A DNA stretch of 64,000 nucleotides from Aequoribacter sp049615385 (GTDB lineage: Bacteria; Pseudomonadota; Gammaproteobacteria; Pseudomonadales; Halieaceae). The notes under the pieces were generated by a model that saw nothing but the letters and a program-made list of their open reading frames with translations, searched no databases and was not told where the DNA came from. A program made the position numbers and the translations under genes. This document shows, piece by piece, positions 17,068-24,916 of this stretch (the first letter of the stretch is position 1; each line of letters opens with the position of its first letter). The stretch lies in NCBI RefSeq assembly GCF_049615385.1, contig NZ_JBMZFL010000003.1. One strand, given 5' to 3'.

Positions 17068-17174
17068 CGGGCCTCGGAAGTGATCGTGGTACACTATCGC
17101 TATGGTAACGCAACAGTCGGCAAAAGACTTGTTGCAAATGGTTTGAGATCACGAAAAGGTGAGATGAGGCTCTC

Positions 17175-18014
17175 TTGTTGCAGCGTTTAGATTTACACGT
17201 GCACAGCACTTGCTCGGATGGCGCCTTGTCGGTGCCGGACCTGCTGGAGCGTGCGCTCGCCGCCGATATTCAAACCCTAGCGCTGACTGATCACGACACC
17301 ATCAAAGGTTTAGAAACTGCCCGAGAATGGCTGTCGAGTAATTCAGAGGCTAGGTTGCAATTGATCTCGGGGAGCGAATTGTCCTGTGTCTGGCAGGGGG
17401 TTACGATTCACGTGGTGGGACTGAATTTTGACGTTCAAAACGCGGTGCTAGGAGCCTATTTGCAGGGCTTAGACCACGCCAGATCGGAACGCGCTGAGCT
17501 CATTGCCAGTCGTCTAGAGAAGCAAGGTTTTAAGGGCGCTTTGGCTGGCGCTCAGGCGATCGCGGGTGAGGCTCAGCTGGGGCGTCCCCACTTCGCGCGC
17601 TGGTTGGTCGAAGCTGGCCATTGTGACTCGATGAATGCCGCTTTTAAACGGTGGTTGGGACGCGGTAAGTTGGGTGACGTCAAAGTGTTTTGGCCGAGTC
17701 TAGAAGAGGCGGTTGGCGTGATTGTGCAGGCGGGCGGCGTTGCTGTGTTGGCGCATCCGCAACATTACGGTATGACGAGAGCCAAACTCAAGCGGCTCGT
17801 CTTTGCTTTTGCGCAAGCCGGTGGGCGTGCTCTAGAACTTCCTCTGGGCAAAGACCATGCCGATGTCGCCCTCTATGTCCGGCGTTTGCTAGACGAATGT
17901 GAGCTCAGTGTGTCACTGGGCAGTGATTTTCATGCGGACTCCGAGTGGGGGCCGCGTTTGGGGGTAGATGTGGCTCTTGCTCGCAATCTAAACCCCGTTT
18001 GGGCTGGCTGGTAA
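17175..18014 (+). CDS. yciV: PHP-domain phosphoesterase (YciV / RNase AM type)
   Basis: A 279-residue PHP-fold metal-dependent phosphoesterase. Metal ligands are visible in H-V-H-S-T-C-S-D-G (residues 8-16), L-T-D-H-D-T, A-H-P-Q-H and G-S-D-F-H-A-D. E. coli YciV (RNase AM, Rnm) removes nucleotides from the 5' ends of RNAs and hydrolyses 3',5'-bisphosphonucleotides. The start codon is TTG, preceded by GAGG six nt upstream; there is no ATG or GTG in frame nearer the family N terminus. It leads a plus-strand run with yciO, scpA, scpB and rluB. Confidence 0.9.
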   Translation: MLQRLDLHVHSTCSDGALSVPDLLERALAADIQTLALTDHDTIKGLETAREWLSSNSEARLQLISGSELSCVWQGVTIHVVGLNFDVQNAVLGAYLQGLDHARSERAELIASRLEKQGFKGALAGAQAIAGEAQLGRPHFARWLVEAGHCDSMNAAFKRWLGRGKLGDVKVFWPSLEEAVGVIVQAGGVAVLAHPQHYGMTRAKLKRLVFAFAQAGGRALELPLGKDHADVALYVRRLLDECELSVSLGSDFHADSEWGPRLGVDVALARNLNPVWAGW

Positions 18015-18041
18015 ATCAGTGCGGCCGCAGGAGAGTGCACA

Positions 18042-18665
18042 GTGAGTCAATTTTTTCAGATCCACCCGGACAACCCGCAAGCGCGCTTGATTAAACAGGC
18101 GGCCGATATCATTCGTGCAGGCGGAATCGTGGTTTACCCCACGGACTCGGCCTATGCTTTAGGTTGTCATATTGGCGATAAGCGCGCTCTGGATACAATC
18201 CGTCGCATTCGTAAACTCGACGATAAGCACAACTTCACTCTCGTGTGCCGTGATTTATCCGAGCTCGCGAACTTCGCGCGCGTCGACAACACCGCTTATC
18301 GCTTGCTCAAGGCAGCAACCCCCGGGCCCTACACGTTTATTTTAAAGGCTACGCCTGAGGTGCCTCGACGTCTGCTCCACGCTAAGCGCAAGACCATTGG
18401 TTTGCGGGTGCCAGAGAATAATATCGCTCAGGCTTTGTTAGCAGAATTAAACGAGCCAATGATGAGTGTGACTTTGATTATGCCCGGCGACGATGATCCC
18501 TTAATCGATCCCTACGAGATTCGAAATTTGCTGGAGCACGATGTCGATCTGGTCATCGATGGCGGCTACTGCGGTTTAGAAATGACGACAGTGATTGATC
18601 TGGCCGACGACGAGCCAGTTTTGGTGCGACGAGGCAAAGGGGATATTGCCCCCTTCGGGCTATAG
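18042..18665 (+). CDS. yciO: YciO, Sua5/YrdC-family protein
   Basis: A 207-residue member of the Sua5/YrdC/YciO family. The motif G-G-I-V-V-Y-P-T-D-S-A-Y-A-L-G and the K-x-R block H-A-K-R-K-T-I-G-L-R-V-P match the nucleotide- and RNA-binding surface of threonylcarbamoyl-AMP synthase. It begins M-S-Q-F-F-Q-I-H-P-D-N-P, as YciO does, rather than TsaC. YciO may have weak or accessory t6A activity. The start is GTG, with AGGAG about 9 nt upstream. Confidence 0.93.
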   Translation: MSQFFQIHPDNPQARLIKQAADIIRAGGIVVYPTDSAYALGCHIGDKRALDTIRRIRKLDDKHNFTLVCRDLSELANFARVDNTAYRLLKAATPGPYTFILKATPEVPRRLLHAKRKTIGLRVPENNIAQALLAELNEPMMSVTLIMPGDDDPLIDPYEIRNLLEHDVDLVIDGGYCGLEMTTVIDLADDEPVLVRRGKGDIAPFGL

Positions 18666-18710
18666 TCGGGTATACTTGCGCCACACTCGAGATGAGTGAA
18701 GGAGAATAAG

Positions 18711-19568
18711 TTGAGTAATCCAACCGCTGGCGCGAAGGGTACCAGCCCTTTCAATCCAAAAGCCGTCATGGGGCCGCCTTTGCCGCAGCAAGGCGAAATG
18801 CCTTTTGCAGTCGTTATGGGGCAGGCCCTGACTGAGTTGCCGAAGGATTTATACATCCCGCCTCAGGCGCTGGAGGTCATACTCGAGGCCTTTGAGGGCC
18901 CTCTCGATTTATTGTTGTATTTAATTCGTCGCCAAAATTTAGATATTTTGGATATCGACGTTTCGGATATTACTGAGCAGTACATGCAGTACGTCGAGCT
19001 TATGGACGCACTGCAGTTTGAATTGGCAGCAGAGTACTTGTTGATGGCGGCTATGCTGGCGGAAATCAAGTCGCGTATGCTGTTGCCTAGGCAAGTTGCC
19101 GATGAAGAAGATGAGGAAGATCCGAGAGCTCAACTCATTCGTCGACTGCAAGAGTACGAGCGTTTCAAGAAGGCCGCAGAGGATATCGATGAGTTACCGC
19201 GTGTGGATCGCGATGTCTTTTTAACTAGCGCAGCACCGCCAGAAATCGAGCGAATTCGTCCCGACCCTGAAGTGGGTTTGCAGGAAATTTTGGTCGCCTT
19301 TGCAGAGGTTATGGCGCGGGCCAACATGTTCGAAAGTCATCATATTCAGCGCGAGGCGCTATCGACCCGAGAACGTATGTCGCAAGTTCTTGAGCGGCTG
19401 TCAGGCGAGAGCTTCATGCCTTTTGTATCGCTATTTAAAGCCGAAGAGGGACGCATGGGTGTCGTTGTGACTTTTTTGGCGATTATGGAATTAATTAAAG
19501 AATCACTGGTTGAAATAGTGCAAACCGAAGCCTTTGGGCCCATTCATGTGAAGGCGCGTGCGTCATGA
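18711..19568 (+). CDS. scpA: Segregation and condensation protein A
   Basis: A 285-residue kleisin subunit of the SMC-ScpAB condensin complex, which compacts and segregates the chromosome. The kleisin N terminus E-A-F-E-G-P-L-D-L-L-L-Y-L-I-R and the block S-R-M-L-L-P, then an acidic linker (D-E-E-D-E-E-D), are typical; a C-terminal winged-helix region follows. I chose the TTG at 18711 because AAGGAG lies 6 nt upstream; the longer GTG version would swallow that site. The first 45 residues are poorly conserved and rich in P and G. It overlaps scpB by 4 bp. Confidence 0.93.
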   Translation: MSNPTAGAKGTSPFNPKAVMGPPLPQQGEMPFAVVMGQALTELPKDLYIPPQALEVILEAFEGPLDLLLYLIRRQNLDILDIDVSDITEQYMQYVELMDALQFELAAEYLLMAAMLAEIKSRMLLPRQVADEEDEEDPRAQLIRRLQEYERFKKAAEDIDELPRVDRDVFLTSAAPPEIERIRPDPEVGLQEILVAFAEVMARANMFESHHIQREALSTRERMSQVLERLSGESFMPFVSLFKAEEGRMGVVVTFLAIMELIKESLVEIVQTEAFGPIHVKARAS

Positions 19569-20290
19569 GTGAAATTAACTTAGCCAATATCGTAGAGGCG
19601 ACTCTGTTTGCCGCAGGAAAGCCTTTGTCTACATCACAGTTGCGGGAAGTGTTCGAAGAACACGAGCGTCCCGATCCGGACGCTGTGAAAGAAGCGATTG
19701 AATTGTTGCAAGAGCGTTATCAGTCAACTGGACTTGAGTTAGTTCGGGTCGCAAGTGGATTTCGGTTTCAGGTGCGTCAAAATCTGTCCGACTGGGTGGC
19801 GCGTTTGTCCGAAGAGCGCCCACAGCGCTATTCCCGAGCTCTGCTCGAAACGCTCGCGCTCATTACTTACCGCCAGCCTATTACCCGCGGTGAAATCGAA
19901 GAAATTCGTGGTGTCGCGGTGAGTAGTAATATTATCAAAACCTTATTGGAGCGCTCGTGGGTGAGAGTCGTAGGGCATAGGGATGTCCCCGGGCGACCCG
20001 CGATGTACGCCACCACCCGGCAATTTTTGGATTATTTTAATTTGAAAAGTCTGGATCAGTTGCCGCCCTTGGCCGAGGTCCGTGATTTTGAAACATTGAA
20101 TGCAGAATTGGGCTTTGCGGACCCCGCTCCTGCAGGTATAGAGAGTGAGGATGAATCTGACGCGACGGAGTTGTCGACAAGCGATTCAGCAGAGGTTACG
20201 CAAGAGCCTATCTCAGATGACTACGAAAGTGCGTTTGAGCAACACAAAGAGGACTCAGTCGACGACGTCATTTCACGTGAGTTTGACTGA
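19565..20290 (+). CDS. scpB: Segregation and condensation protein B
   Basis: A 241-residue partner of ScpA built of two winged-helix domains. The blocks I-V-E-A-T-L-F-A-A-G-K-P-L-S, E-T-L-A-L-I-T-Y-R-Q-P-I-T-R-G-E-I-E and Y-A-T-T-R-Q-F-L-D-Y-F are diagnostic. A C-terminal acidic tail of about 60 residues (many E, D and S) lies beyond the core and is variable in the family. The start overlaps the scpA stop (ATGA), as expected for subunits of one complex. Confidence 0.96.
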   Translation: MSEINLANIVEATLFAAGKPLSTSQLREVFEEHERPDPDAVKEAIELLQERYQSTGLELVRVASGFRFQVRQNLSDWVARLSEERPQRYSRALLETLALITYRQPITRGEIEEIRGVAVSSNIIKTLLERSWVRVVGHRDVPGRPAMYATTRQFLDYFNLKSLDQLPPLAEVRDFETLNAELGFADPAPAGIESEDESDATELSTSDSAEVTQEPISDDYESAFEQHKEDSVDDVISREFD

Positions 20291-20331
20291 GCACTTAAAC
20301 ATTAAAAATTTTACAATCGACGGGATGTTGA

Positions 20332-21243
20332 ATGAGCAACAAACACAAATCGAAAGGCAAGAAATCGGAACTCGACGTAAAAAAAGAATCTAAGAAAGCG
20401 GAGTCGAGTCCAAGCCCGAAAGACGAAAAGCTGCAGAAAGTGCTGGCGCGTGCCGGGTTGGGCTCGCGGCGTGAAATGGAAAAATGGATTTCAGATGGCC
20501 GCGTCAAATTGGATGGGCGCATCGCTGAACTCGGCGATCGCGTTTGCGACAGCGCCGCCATCGAAGTCGATGGCCAAGCGCTGTCGCGCGCCCCTGCGGA
20601 AGCCGTTCGCTGCCTGCTTTACCATAAACCTACAGGCGAAGTTTGTACGCGCAAAGACCCAGAGGGGCGACGCACCGTATTCGAGCGTTTGCCTAAGGTT
20701 AAGGGTGGCCGTTGGATCAGTATTGGTCGATTAGATTACAACACCTCCGGTTTACTGCTGTTTACCACGGACGGCGAGCTCGCTAACGCCTTGATGCATC
20801 CATCGGCGGTGATCGAGCGCGAGTATATGGTTCGAGTCATGGGTGAATGGGATACTGACACTCTGCAACGACTGATTCACGGCGTCGAGCTCGATGATGG
20901 ATTTGCACGCTTTACCGATATCCAAGATGGCGGCGGTGACGGTATTAACCACTGGTTTTATGTGGTGCTTATGGAAGGACGCAACCGGGAGGTGCGTCGT
21001 CTATGGGAGTCGCAAGGTTTGACGGTCTCTCGCTTAAAACGGGTCCGCTATGGTGAAGTGTTTATCCCCTCGAAGGTGAAGCAGGGTAAGTGGATGGAGC
21101 TTGATCAAAAAGACGTCGATGTGCTGTATGCCATGGCCAGCTTGCCACCTAAATCTGTACCCAATCTGTCGGTTGATGAGCGTAAAAACATGGACCGTCA
21201 GCTGAAAAAAGCCAAAGCAAAAAAACCGAAAAAGGCCCACTAG
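20332..21243 (+). CDS. rluB: 23S rRNA pseudouridine(2605) synthase
   Basis: A 303-residue RsuA/RluB-family synthase. A lysine-rich leader (residues 1-40) precedes an S4 RNA-binding domain (K-L-Q-K-V-L-A-R-A-G-L-G-S-R-R), then the catalytic motif G-R-L-D-Y-N-T-S-G-L-L-L-F-T-T-D-G with the active aspartate, and E-G-R-N-R-E-V-R-R-L-W. The C terminus is again very basic. Location directly after scpA-scpB is the usual place of rluB. A hairpin at its 3' end serves the convergent operon. Confidence 0.95.
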   Translation: MSNKHKSKGKKSELDVKKESKKAESSPSPKDEKLQKVLARAGLGSRREMEKWISDGRVKLDGRIAELGDRVCDSAAIEVDGQALSRAPAEAVRCLLYHKPTGEVCTRKDPEGRRTVFERLPKVKGGRWISIGRLDYNTSGLLLFTTDGELANALMHPSAVIEREYMVRVMGEWDTDTLQRLIHGVELDDGFARFTDIQDGGGDGINHWFYVVLMEGRNREVRRLWESQGLTVSRLKRVRYGEVFIPSKVKQGKWMELDQKDVDVLYAMASLPPKSVPNLSVDERKNMDRQLKKAKAKKPKKAH

Positions 21244-21247
21244 GGCC
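21229..21247 (-). terminator. Rho-independent terminator of the mtaD-ubiG-mupP-yciK operon
   Basis: Minus-strand reading gives GGCCC, loop TAGT, GGGCC and then five T (21233-21229). It starts 1 bp past the yciK stop and lies inside the last codons of the convergent rluB gene, so the two genes share the space. Confidence 0.65.
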
Positions 21248-22000
21248 CTACTTCTGCAGGTCAATACTGGCGCCGTGAATGCCCTTTGCTTGCTCGCTGA
21301 GCAAGAATACATAGGCGGGCACTAGGCTCGCTGCGCTGGCAATGCTCTCGGGGGATTCACCGGGGAAAGCTGCTCGCCGCATTTTTGTATTCGTCGCACC
21401 CGGATTGACGCAATTTACCCGAATGCCATCGGTCTCAAGCTCGGCGGCCAGAATGCCCGAGATGGCTTCTGTGGCAAATTTTGAGGCCGAGTAGGCACCC
21501 CAAAATGCTCGCGCTTGTCGCCCAACACCGCTGCTTGTAAAGATAATCGAGGCGCCTTGCGATTCGTTCAATAATGGCAATAGCGCTTTGGTCAGAACGA
21601 CTGGCGCGAATGCATTGACAGTCATTACTTGTGACCACTCGTTCAGGTTCGCGGTCGCAACCGGTCCGAGCTTACCCAGCAGGCTAGCATTGTGAACCAA
21701 GCCATCAAGGCGGCCGAAGGCATCGCCGATCATATGGCTTAATTGGTTGGCCTGCTGTTCATCAAGCGTTCCCAGGTCCATCGGTATGACCACAGGCTCG
21801 GCTAAGCCCTCGCTAATAATTTGATCGTACACGGCATTGAGTGCATCTTCCTTGCGGCCCAGCAATAAAACGATTGCTCCTGCGCGGGCCGCACCAAGGG
21901 CGAGCTGTTCTCCGATACCGGCGCCGGCACCGGTAATCAAAATGACCTTGTCGCTCAAAGAGACATCAGCGTTCTTGGGGGCTATGTCTGAATATTTCAT
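21248..22000 (-). CDS. yciK: Short-chain dehydrogenase YciK
   Basis: A 250-residue NAD(P)-dependent SDR. The cofactor motif T-G-A-G-A-G-I-G lies near residues 24-31. The catalytic serine is in T-S-S-G-V-G and the Y-S-A-S-K motif supplies Tyr and Lys. The N-terminal Y-x-x-x-A-P-K-N-A and overall order match YciK. The substrate is not known. The start at M-K-Y-S-D overlaps the mupP stop by 4 bp; a longer upstream start would run 49 bp into mupP. Confidence 0.92.
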   Translation of the reverse strand: MKYSDIAPKNADVSLSDKVILITGAGAGIGEQLALGAARAGAIVLLLGRKEDALNAVYDQIISEGLAEPVVIPMDLGTLDEQQANQLSHMIGDAFGRLDGLVHNASLLGKLGPVATANLNEWSQVMTVNAFAPVVLTKALLPLLNESQGASIIFTSSGVGRQARAFWGAYSASKFATEAISGILAAELETDGIRVNCVNPGATNTKMRRAAFPGESPESIASAASLVPAYVFLLSEQAKGIHGASIDLQK

Positions 22001-22668
22001 TGCCAGTCCTTTATGACTTGGTATAAATCTTGGCTGCGGTAGCACACGGCGTCTGCGTGCCAGCCTTCTGCTTCTGAAGGGGTGTTGATGTAGCCCCAGG
22101 CGGCAGCAATGGTATGCATGCCTGCGGCTTTCCCAGCTTGCACGTCGCGGGCATGGTCGCCGACAAAAACGACCTCATCAGGCATGAGGTTTAGGTGTCT
22201 GCAGTTTAATAGTAAAGGCTCTGCGTCGGGTTTCGGTTTGCTCACGTGATCGGGGCAAACTACTGTGCGGGGCTTGCTTGGCAAGGCCATCTGGTCGAGT
22301 AAAGCGTTGGTGTACAGGCTGGGTTTGTTGGTCGAAATTCCCCAGGCGATGCCGGTAGATTCAAATTCTACAAGCAGGTCGCCGAGCCCGGGATAAAGCC
22401 TAGCGTGCAAGCCAATGATCTCTAGGTAGTGTGTCAACAGTTGTTGTCGAGTCGATTCAAACAACGGTTCGTTGTCTTTAATGCCCAAGGTATTGCGAAC
22501 CAAGCCTGCAGAGCCATCCGAGATGGCGGTGCGTATCTCGGGCTCAGTTAAGGGCGGCTGGCTTAGGCTCTTACGCAGTTGGTTTAGTGCCCATAAAAAG
22601 TCAGGTGCGGTATCGACCAAGGTGCCATCTAGGTCAAAAAGAACGGCTTTGATGACTCTTCGGCTCAT
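21997..22668 (-). CDS. mupP: HAD phosphatase, MupP (N-acetylmuramic acid 6-phosphate phosphatase)
   Basis: A 223-residue haloacid-dehalogenase phosphatase. Motif I is F-D-L-D-G-T-L-V-D, motif II is G-I-S-T-N-K-P, and motif IV is V-G-D-H-A-R-D-V. Sequence alone would allow phosphoglycolate phosphatase (Gph). Its place between ubiG and yciK is the same as P. aeruginosa mupP, which dephosphorylates MurNAc-6-phosphate in the AmgK-MurU cell-wall recycling route, and I weigh that context. It overlaps both neighbours by 4 bp. Confidence 0.82.
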   Translation of the reverse strand: MSRRVIKAVLFDLDGTLVDTAPDFLWALNQLRKSLSQPPLTEPEIRTAISDGSAGLVRNTLGIKDNEPLFESTRQQLLTHYLEIIGLHARLYPGLGDLLVEFESTGIAWGISTNKPSLYTNALLDQMALPSKPRTVVCPDHVSKPKPDAEPLLLNCRHLNLMPDEVVFVGDHARDVQAGKAAGMHTIAAAWGYINTPSEAEGWHADAVCYRSQDLYQVIKDWQ

Positions 22669-23372
22669 GGCTTACGCGTTCTGACCATGTAGTTGACCGA
22701 TACGTCTTGGGATTGCAGGCGGTAGCGCTTGCTCAGAGGGTTGTAGGTTAGTCCAATCATGTCGTCGAGCTCCAGTCCTGCGGCTCGTATCCACTGCGCA
22801 AGCTCGGCTGGGCGAATAAACTTTTGATAATCGTGAGTGCCTTTGGGTAGCAAGTTCAAGACGTATTCAGCGCCGATGATCGCAAAGGCGTAGGCCTTTG
22901 GGTTGCGGTTAATGGTGCTGAAATACAGCGTGGCACCGGGCTTTGCTAAGCGGGCGCACGCCGCAATAACCGAGGCCGGGTCCGGCACATGCTCGAGCAT
23001 TTCTAGGCAGCAAACCACATCGTAGACTTCGGGTTCTTCTTCGGCTGCTTGCTCGGCAGTGCTGCGTCTGTAGTTTACGTTGGCGCCTGATTCCAACTTG
23101 TGCAGCTCTGCCACCGATAGCGGTGCTTCGCCCATGTCGATGCCCGTTACCTCTCCACCGCGGAAGGCAAGTGACTCGGACAGGATGCCACCACCACAAC
23201 CTACGTCGATCACTTTGCGTTCGGCGACAGGCGAGTGAGTATCGATGTAATTCGCTCGCAGTGGGTTAATTTGATGCAGCGGCTTGAACTCGCCGTGCTC
23301 GTCCCACCAGCGTGATGCTAGCGCCTCGAACTTGCTGATCTCGTCGTAATCGACGTTGTCCTTAGCTGTCAT
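22665..23372 (-). CDS. ubiG: Ubiquinone biosynthesis O-methyltransferase
   Basis: A 235-residue SAM-dependent enzyme that performs both O-methylations in ubiquinone synthesis. The family start F-E-A-L-A-S-R-W-W-D and the SAM site V-I-D-V-G-C-G-G-G-I-L-S-E-S are clear, as is the later block R-P-A-E-L-A-Q-W-I. It overlaps mtaD (4 bp) and mupP (4 bp). Presence implies a Q-based aerobic respiratory chain. Confidence 0.97.
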   Translation of the reverse strand: MTAKDNVDYDEISKFEALASRWWDEHGEFKPLHQINPLRANYIDTHSPVAERKVIDVGCGGGILSESLAFRGGEVTGIDMGEAPLSVAELHKLESGANVNYRRSTAEQAAEEEPEVYDVVCCLEMLEHVPDPASVIAACARLAKPGATLYFSTINRNPKAYAFAIIGAEYVLNLLPKGTHDYQKFIRPAELAQWIRAAGLELDDMIGLTYNPLSKRYRLQSQDVSVNYMVRTRKP

Positions 23373-24715
23373 GCGAGCTCCTTCGCTGATGTGGTGGGGT
23401 TGGTATTACTAGCGATTTTAGCGCGCCAAGCTTGGGCGCCGCGAATGATCTTGGGTTCGTCAAGCGTTTGTAGTTTACCATCGTTCAAAAGCTGGCGGCC
23501 AGCAACCCAGCTGTGCTGTACATGCGCTCCGTGTCCAGCGTAGACCACCTGGGAAATGGGGTTGTATAAAGGTTGCATTGAGGCGTCGTCAAAGCTGATT
23601 GCGATGACGTCGGCCCATTTGCCCTGCTGTAGACTGCCGGTTTCATGATCTAGCCCTAAGGCTTTGGCGCCACCTAGCGTTGCCATGTGCAGAGCTTGCT
23701 CTGCATTCAAGCTAGCGGGGTTCCCCGTGGTCAGTTTGGCCAGTAGGGCGGCGAGTCGGGCTTCGGCAAATAAATTTAAACCGTTGTTTGATGCTGCACC
23801 GTCTGTCCCAATTGCGACGTTAATTCCGGCGTCTAACAGATCGCTCACTGGACAGGCGCCGGAGGCGAGTTTCATATTGGAGCTCGGGCAGTGGATCACA
23901 TGTGACCCTGAATCGGCGATAGCGCGTATGTCGTCTTTGCTGAGCCACACCATATGAACGCACTGCATATGCGGACCTAGCATTCCTAGGCGATTTAATG
24001 TTGTGATGGGGCGTTCGCCGTTGATTTCGACGGCATGCAGTACCTCGGGTTTGGTCTCGTGTACGTGCATTTGAATGCCCATTTCGAGCTCATTGGCGAG
24101 CGTCGCGATTTTCGCAATGTCGCGTTCTTCGAGCGAGTAGGGCGAGTGAGGGCCAAAAATCACCGATACCAGCTCGCTTGACTTAAATTTATCGCGCACC
24201 GCCAGTCCTTTGCTTAGATATTCGTTTGGCTCGCTCGCCCACTGGGTGGGTACGTTGATGATTGGGAAGTTCACTTGGCAGCGCATGCCGGCATCGCAGG
24301 CGGCTTGAGCTGTGCTGTCGGGGAAGAAGTACTGGTCGCTAAAGGTGGTGGTGCCGGTTTTGATCATTTCGGCCATGGCGATGTTTACGCCATCTCTCAC
24401 AAAGTCGGCGTCTACCCAGCGGCCCTCGGTGGGCCATATGTGATCTTGCAGCCAAGGGGTCAAGGCGAGATCGTCAGCGAATCCTCTTAATAACGTCATA
24501 GCGGCATGACCGTGACCGTTGATTAGGCCCGGCATGAGTAGGTGATTGCCGAGCTCGATTTGCTGAGCCCCCGGATTTCTGGCGGCTTCTCGTGTAGGAA
24601 TCAAGGCTTCTATCTTGCCATTTTCATCGATGCATAGTGTGTGATCTTTGAGGAGTCCTGAGTGGGCTTCGCCGGTGTAAACCCAGGCTGCATGTAGCTC
24701 AATCGGTCTGGGCAT
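23369..24715 (-). CDS. mtaD: 5-methylthioadenosine/S-adenosylhomocysteine deaminase (TRZ/ATZ family)
   Basis: A 448-residue amidohydrolase-superfamily deaminase, likely acting on methylthioadenosine and related nucleosides. Metal and active-site motifs are N-G-H-G-H-A-A-M-T, H-V-H-E-T-K-P-E, V-I-H-C-P-S-S-N-M-K-L-A-S-G and G-T-D-G-A-A-S-N-N. The same gene stands next to ubiG in Pseudomonas (PA3170, shown to act on MTA). It is first in the operon; AAGGAAG lies just before the ATG. Divergent from gyrA with a 201-bp gap. Confidence 0.9.
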   Translation of the reverse strand: MPRPIELHAAWVYTGEAHSGLLKDHTLCIDENGKIEALIPTREAARNPGAQQIELGNHLLMPGLINGHGHAAMTLLRGFADDLALTPWLQDHIWPTEGRWVDADFVRDGVNIAMAEMIKTGTTTFSDQYFFPDSTAQAACDAGMRCQVNFPIINVPTQWASEPNEYLSKGLAVRDKFKSSELVSVIFGPHSPYSLEERDIAKIATLANELEMGIQMHVHETKPEVLHAVEINGERPITTLNRLGMLGPHMQCVHMVWLSKDDIRAIADSGSHVIHCPSSNMKLASGACPVSDLLDAGINVAIGTDGAASNNGLNLFAEARLAALLAKLTTGNPASLNAEQALHMATLGGAKALGLDHETGSLQQGKWADVIAISFDDASMQPLYNPISQVVYAGHGAHVQHSWVAGRQLLNDGKLQTLDEPKIIRGAQAWRAKIASNTNPTTSAKELA

Positions 24716-24808
24716 ATCGCTTCCTTTCGCTTCGCGGGGTGTTATAAACGCGCAGTATATCGGAATTTTCGGGATCGCAATCTGATCACTCGGTAAAAGC
24801 CTAAAAAA

Positions 24809-24838
24809 TTAGCGGTTAGGGGGCTGAGAGCGTATAAT
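24809..24838 (+). promoter_or_regulatory. Candidate promoter of gyrA
   Basis: A perfect -10 TATAAT at 24833-24838 stands 79 nt before the gyrA ATG. The best -35 at usable spacing is TTAGCG at 24809-24814 (18-nt spacer), only three of six consensus bases. Weak -35 elements are common where an activator or supercoiling controls expression, as is known for gyr promoters. The -10 call is better than the -35 call. Confidence 0.5.
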
Positions 24839-24916
24839 CAGAGGATTAAAAAGAAGGGTGCGTTGACAGAGTATAACTGGTGAGCGCAACCCGCAGACAG
24901 GGGTGTTTTAAAGCCT

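Noticed and set aside
24863..24877. TTGACA and TATAAC close together upstream of gyrA, looking like a second promoter
   Set aside because: They are only 3 bp apart; at the proper 16-18 bp distance after TTGACA there is no -10-like sequence.
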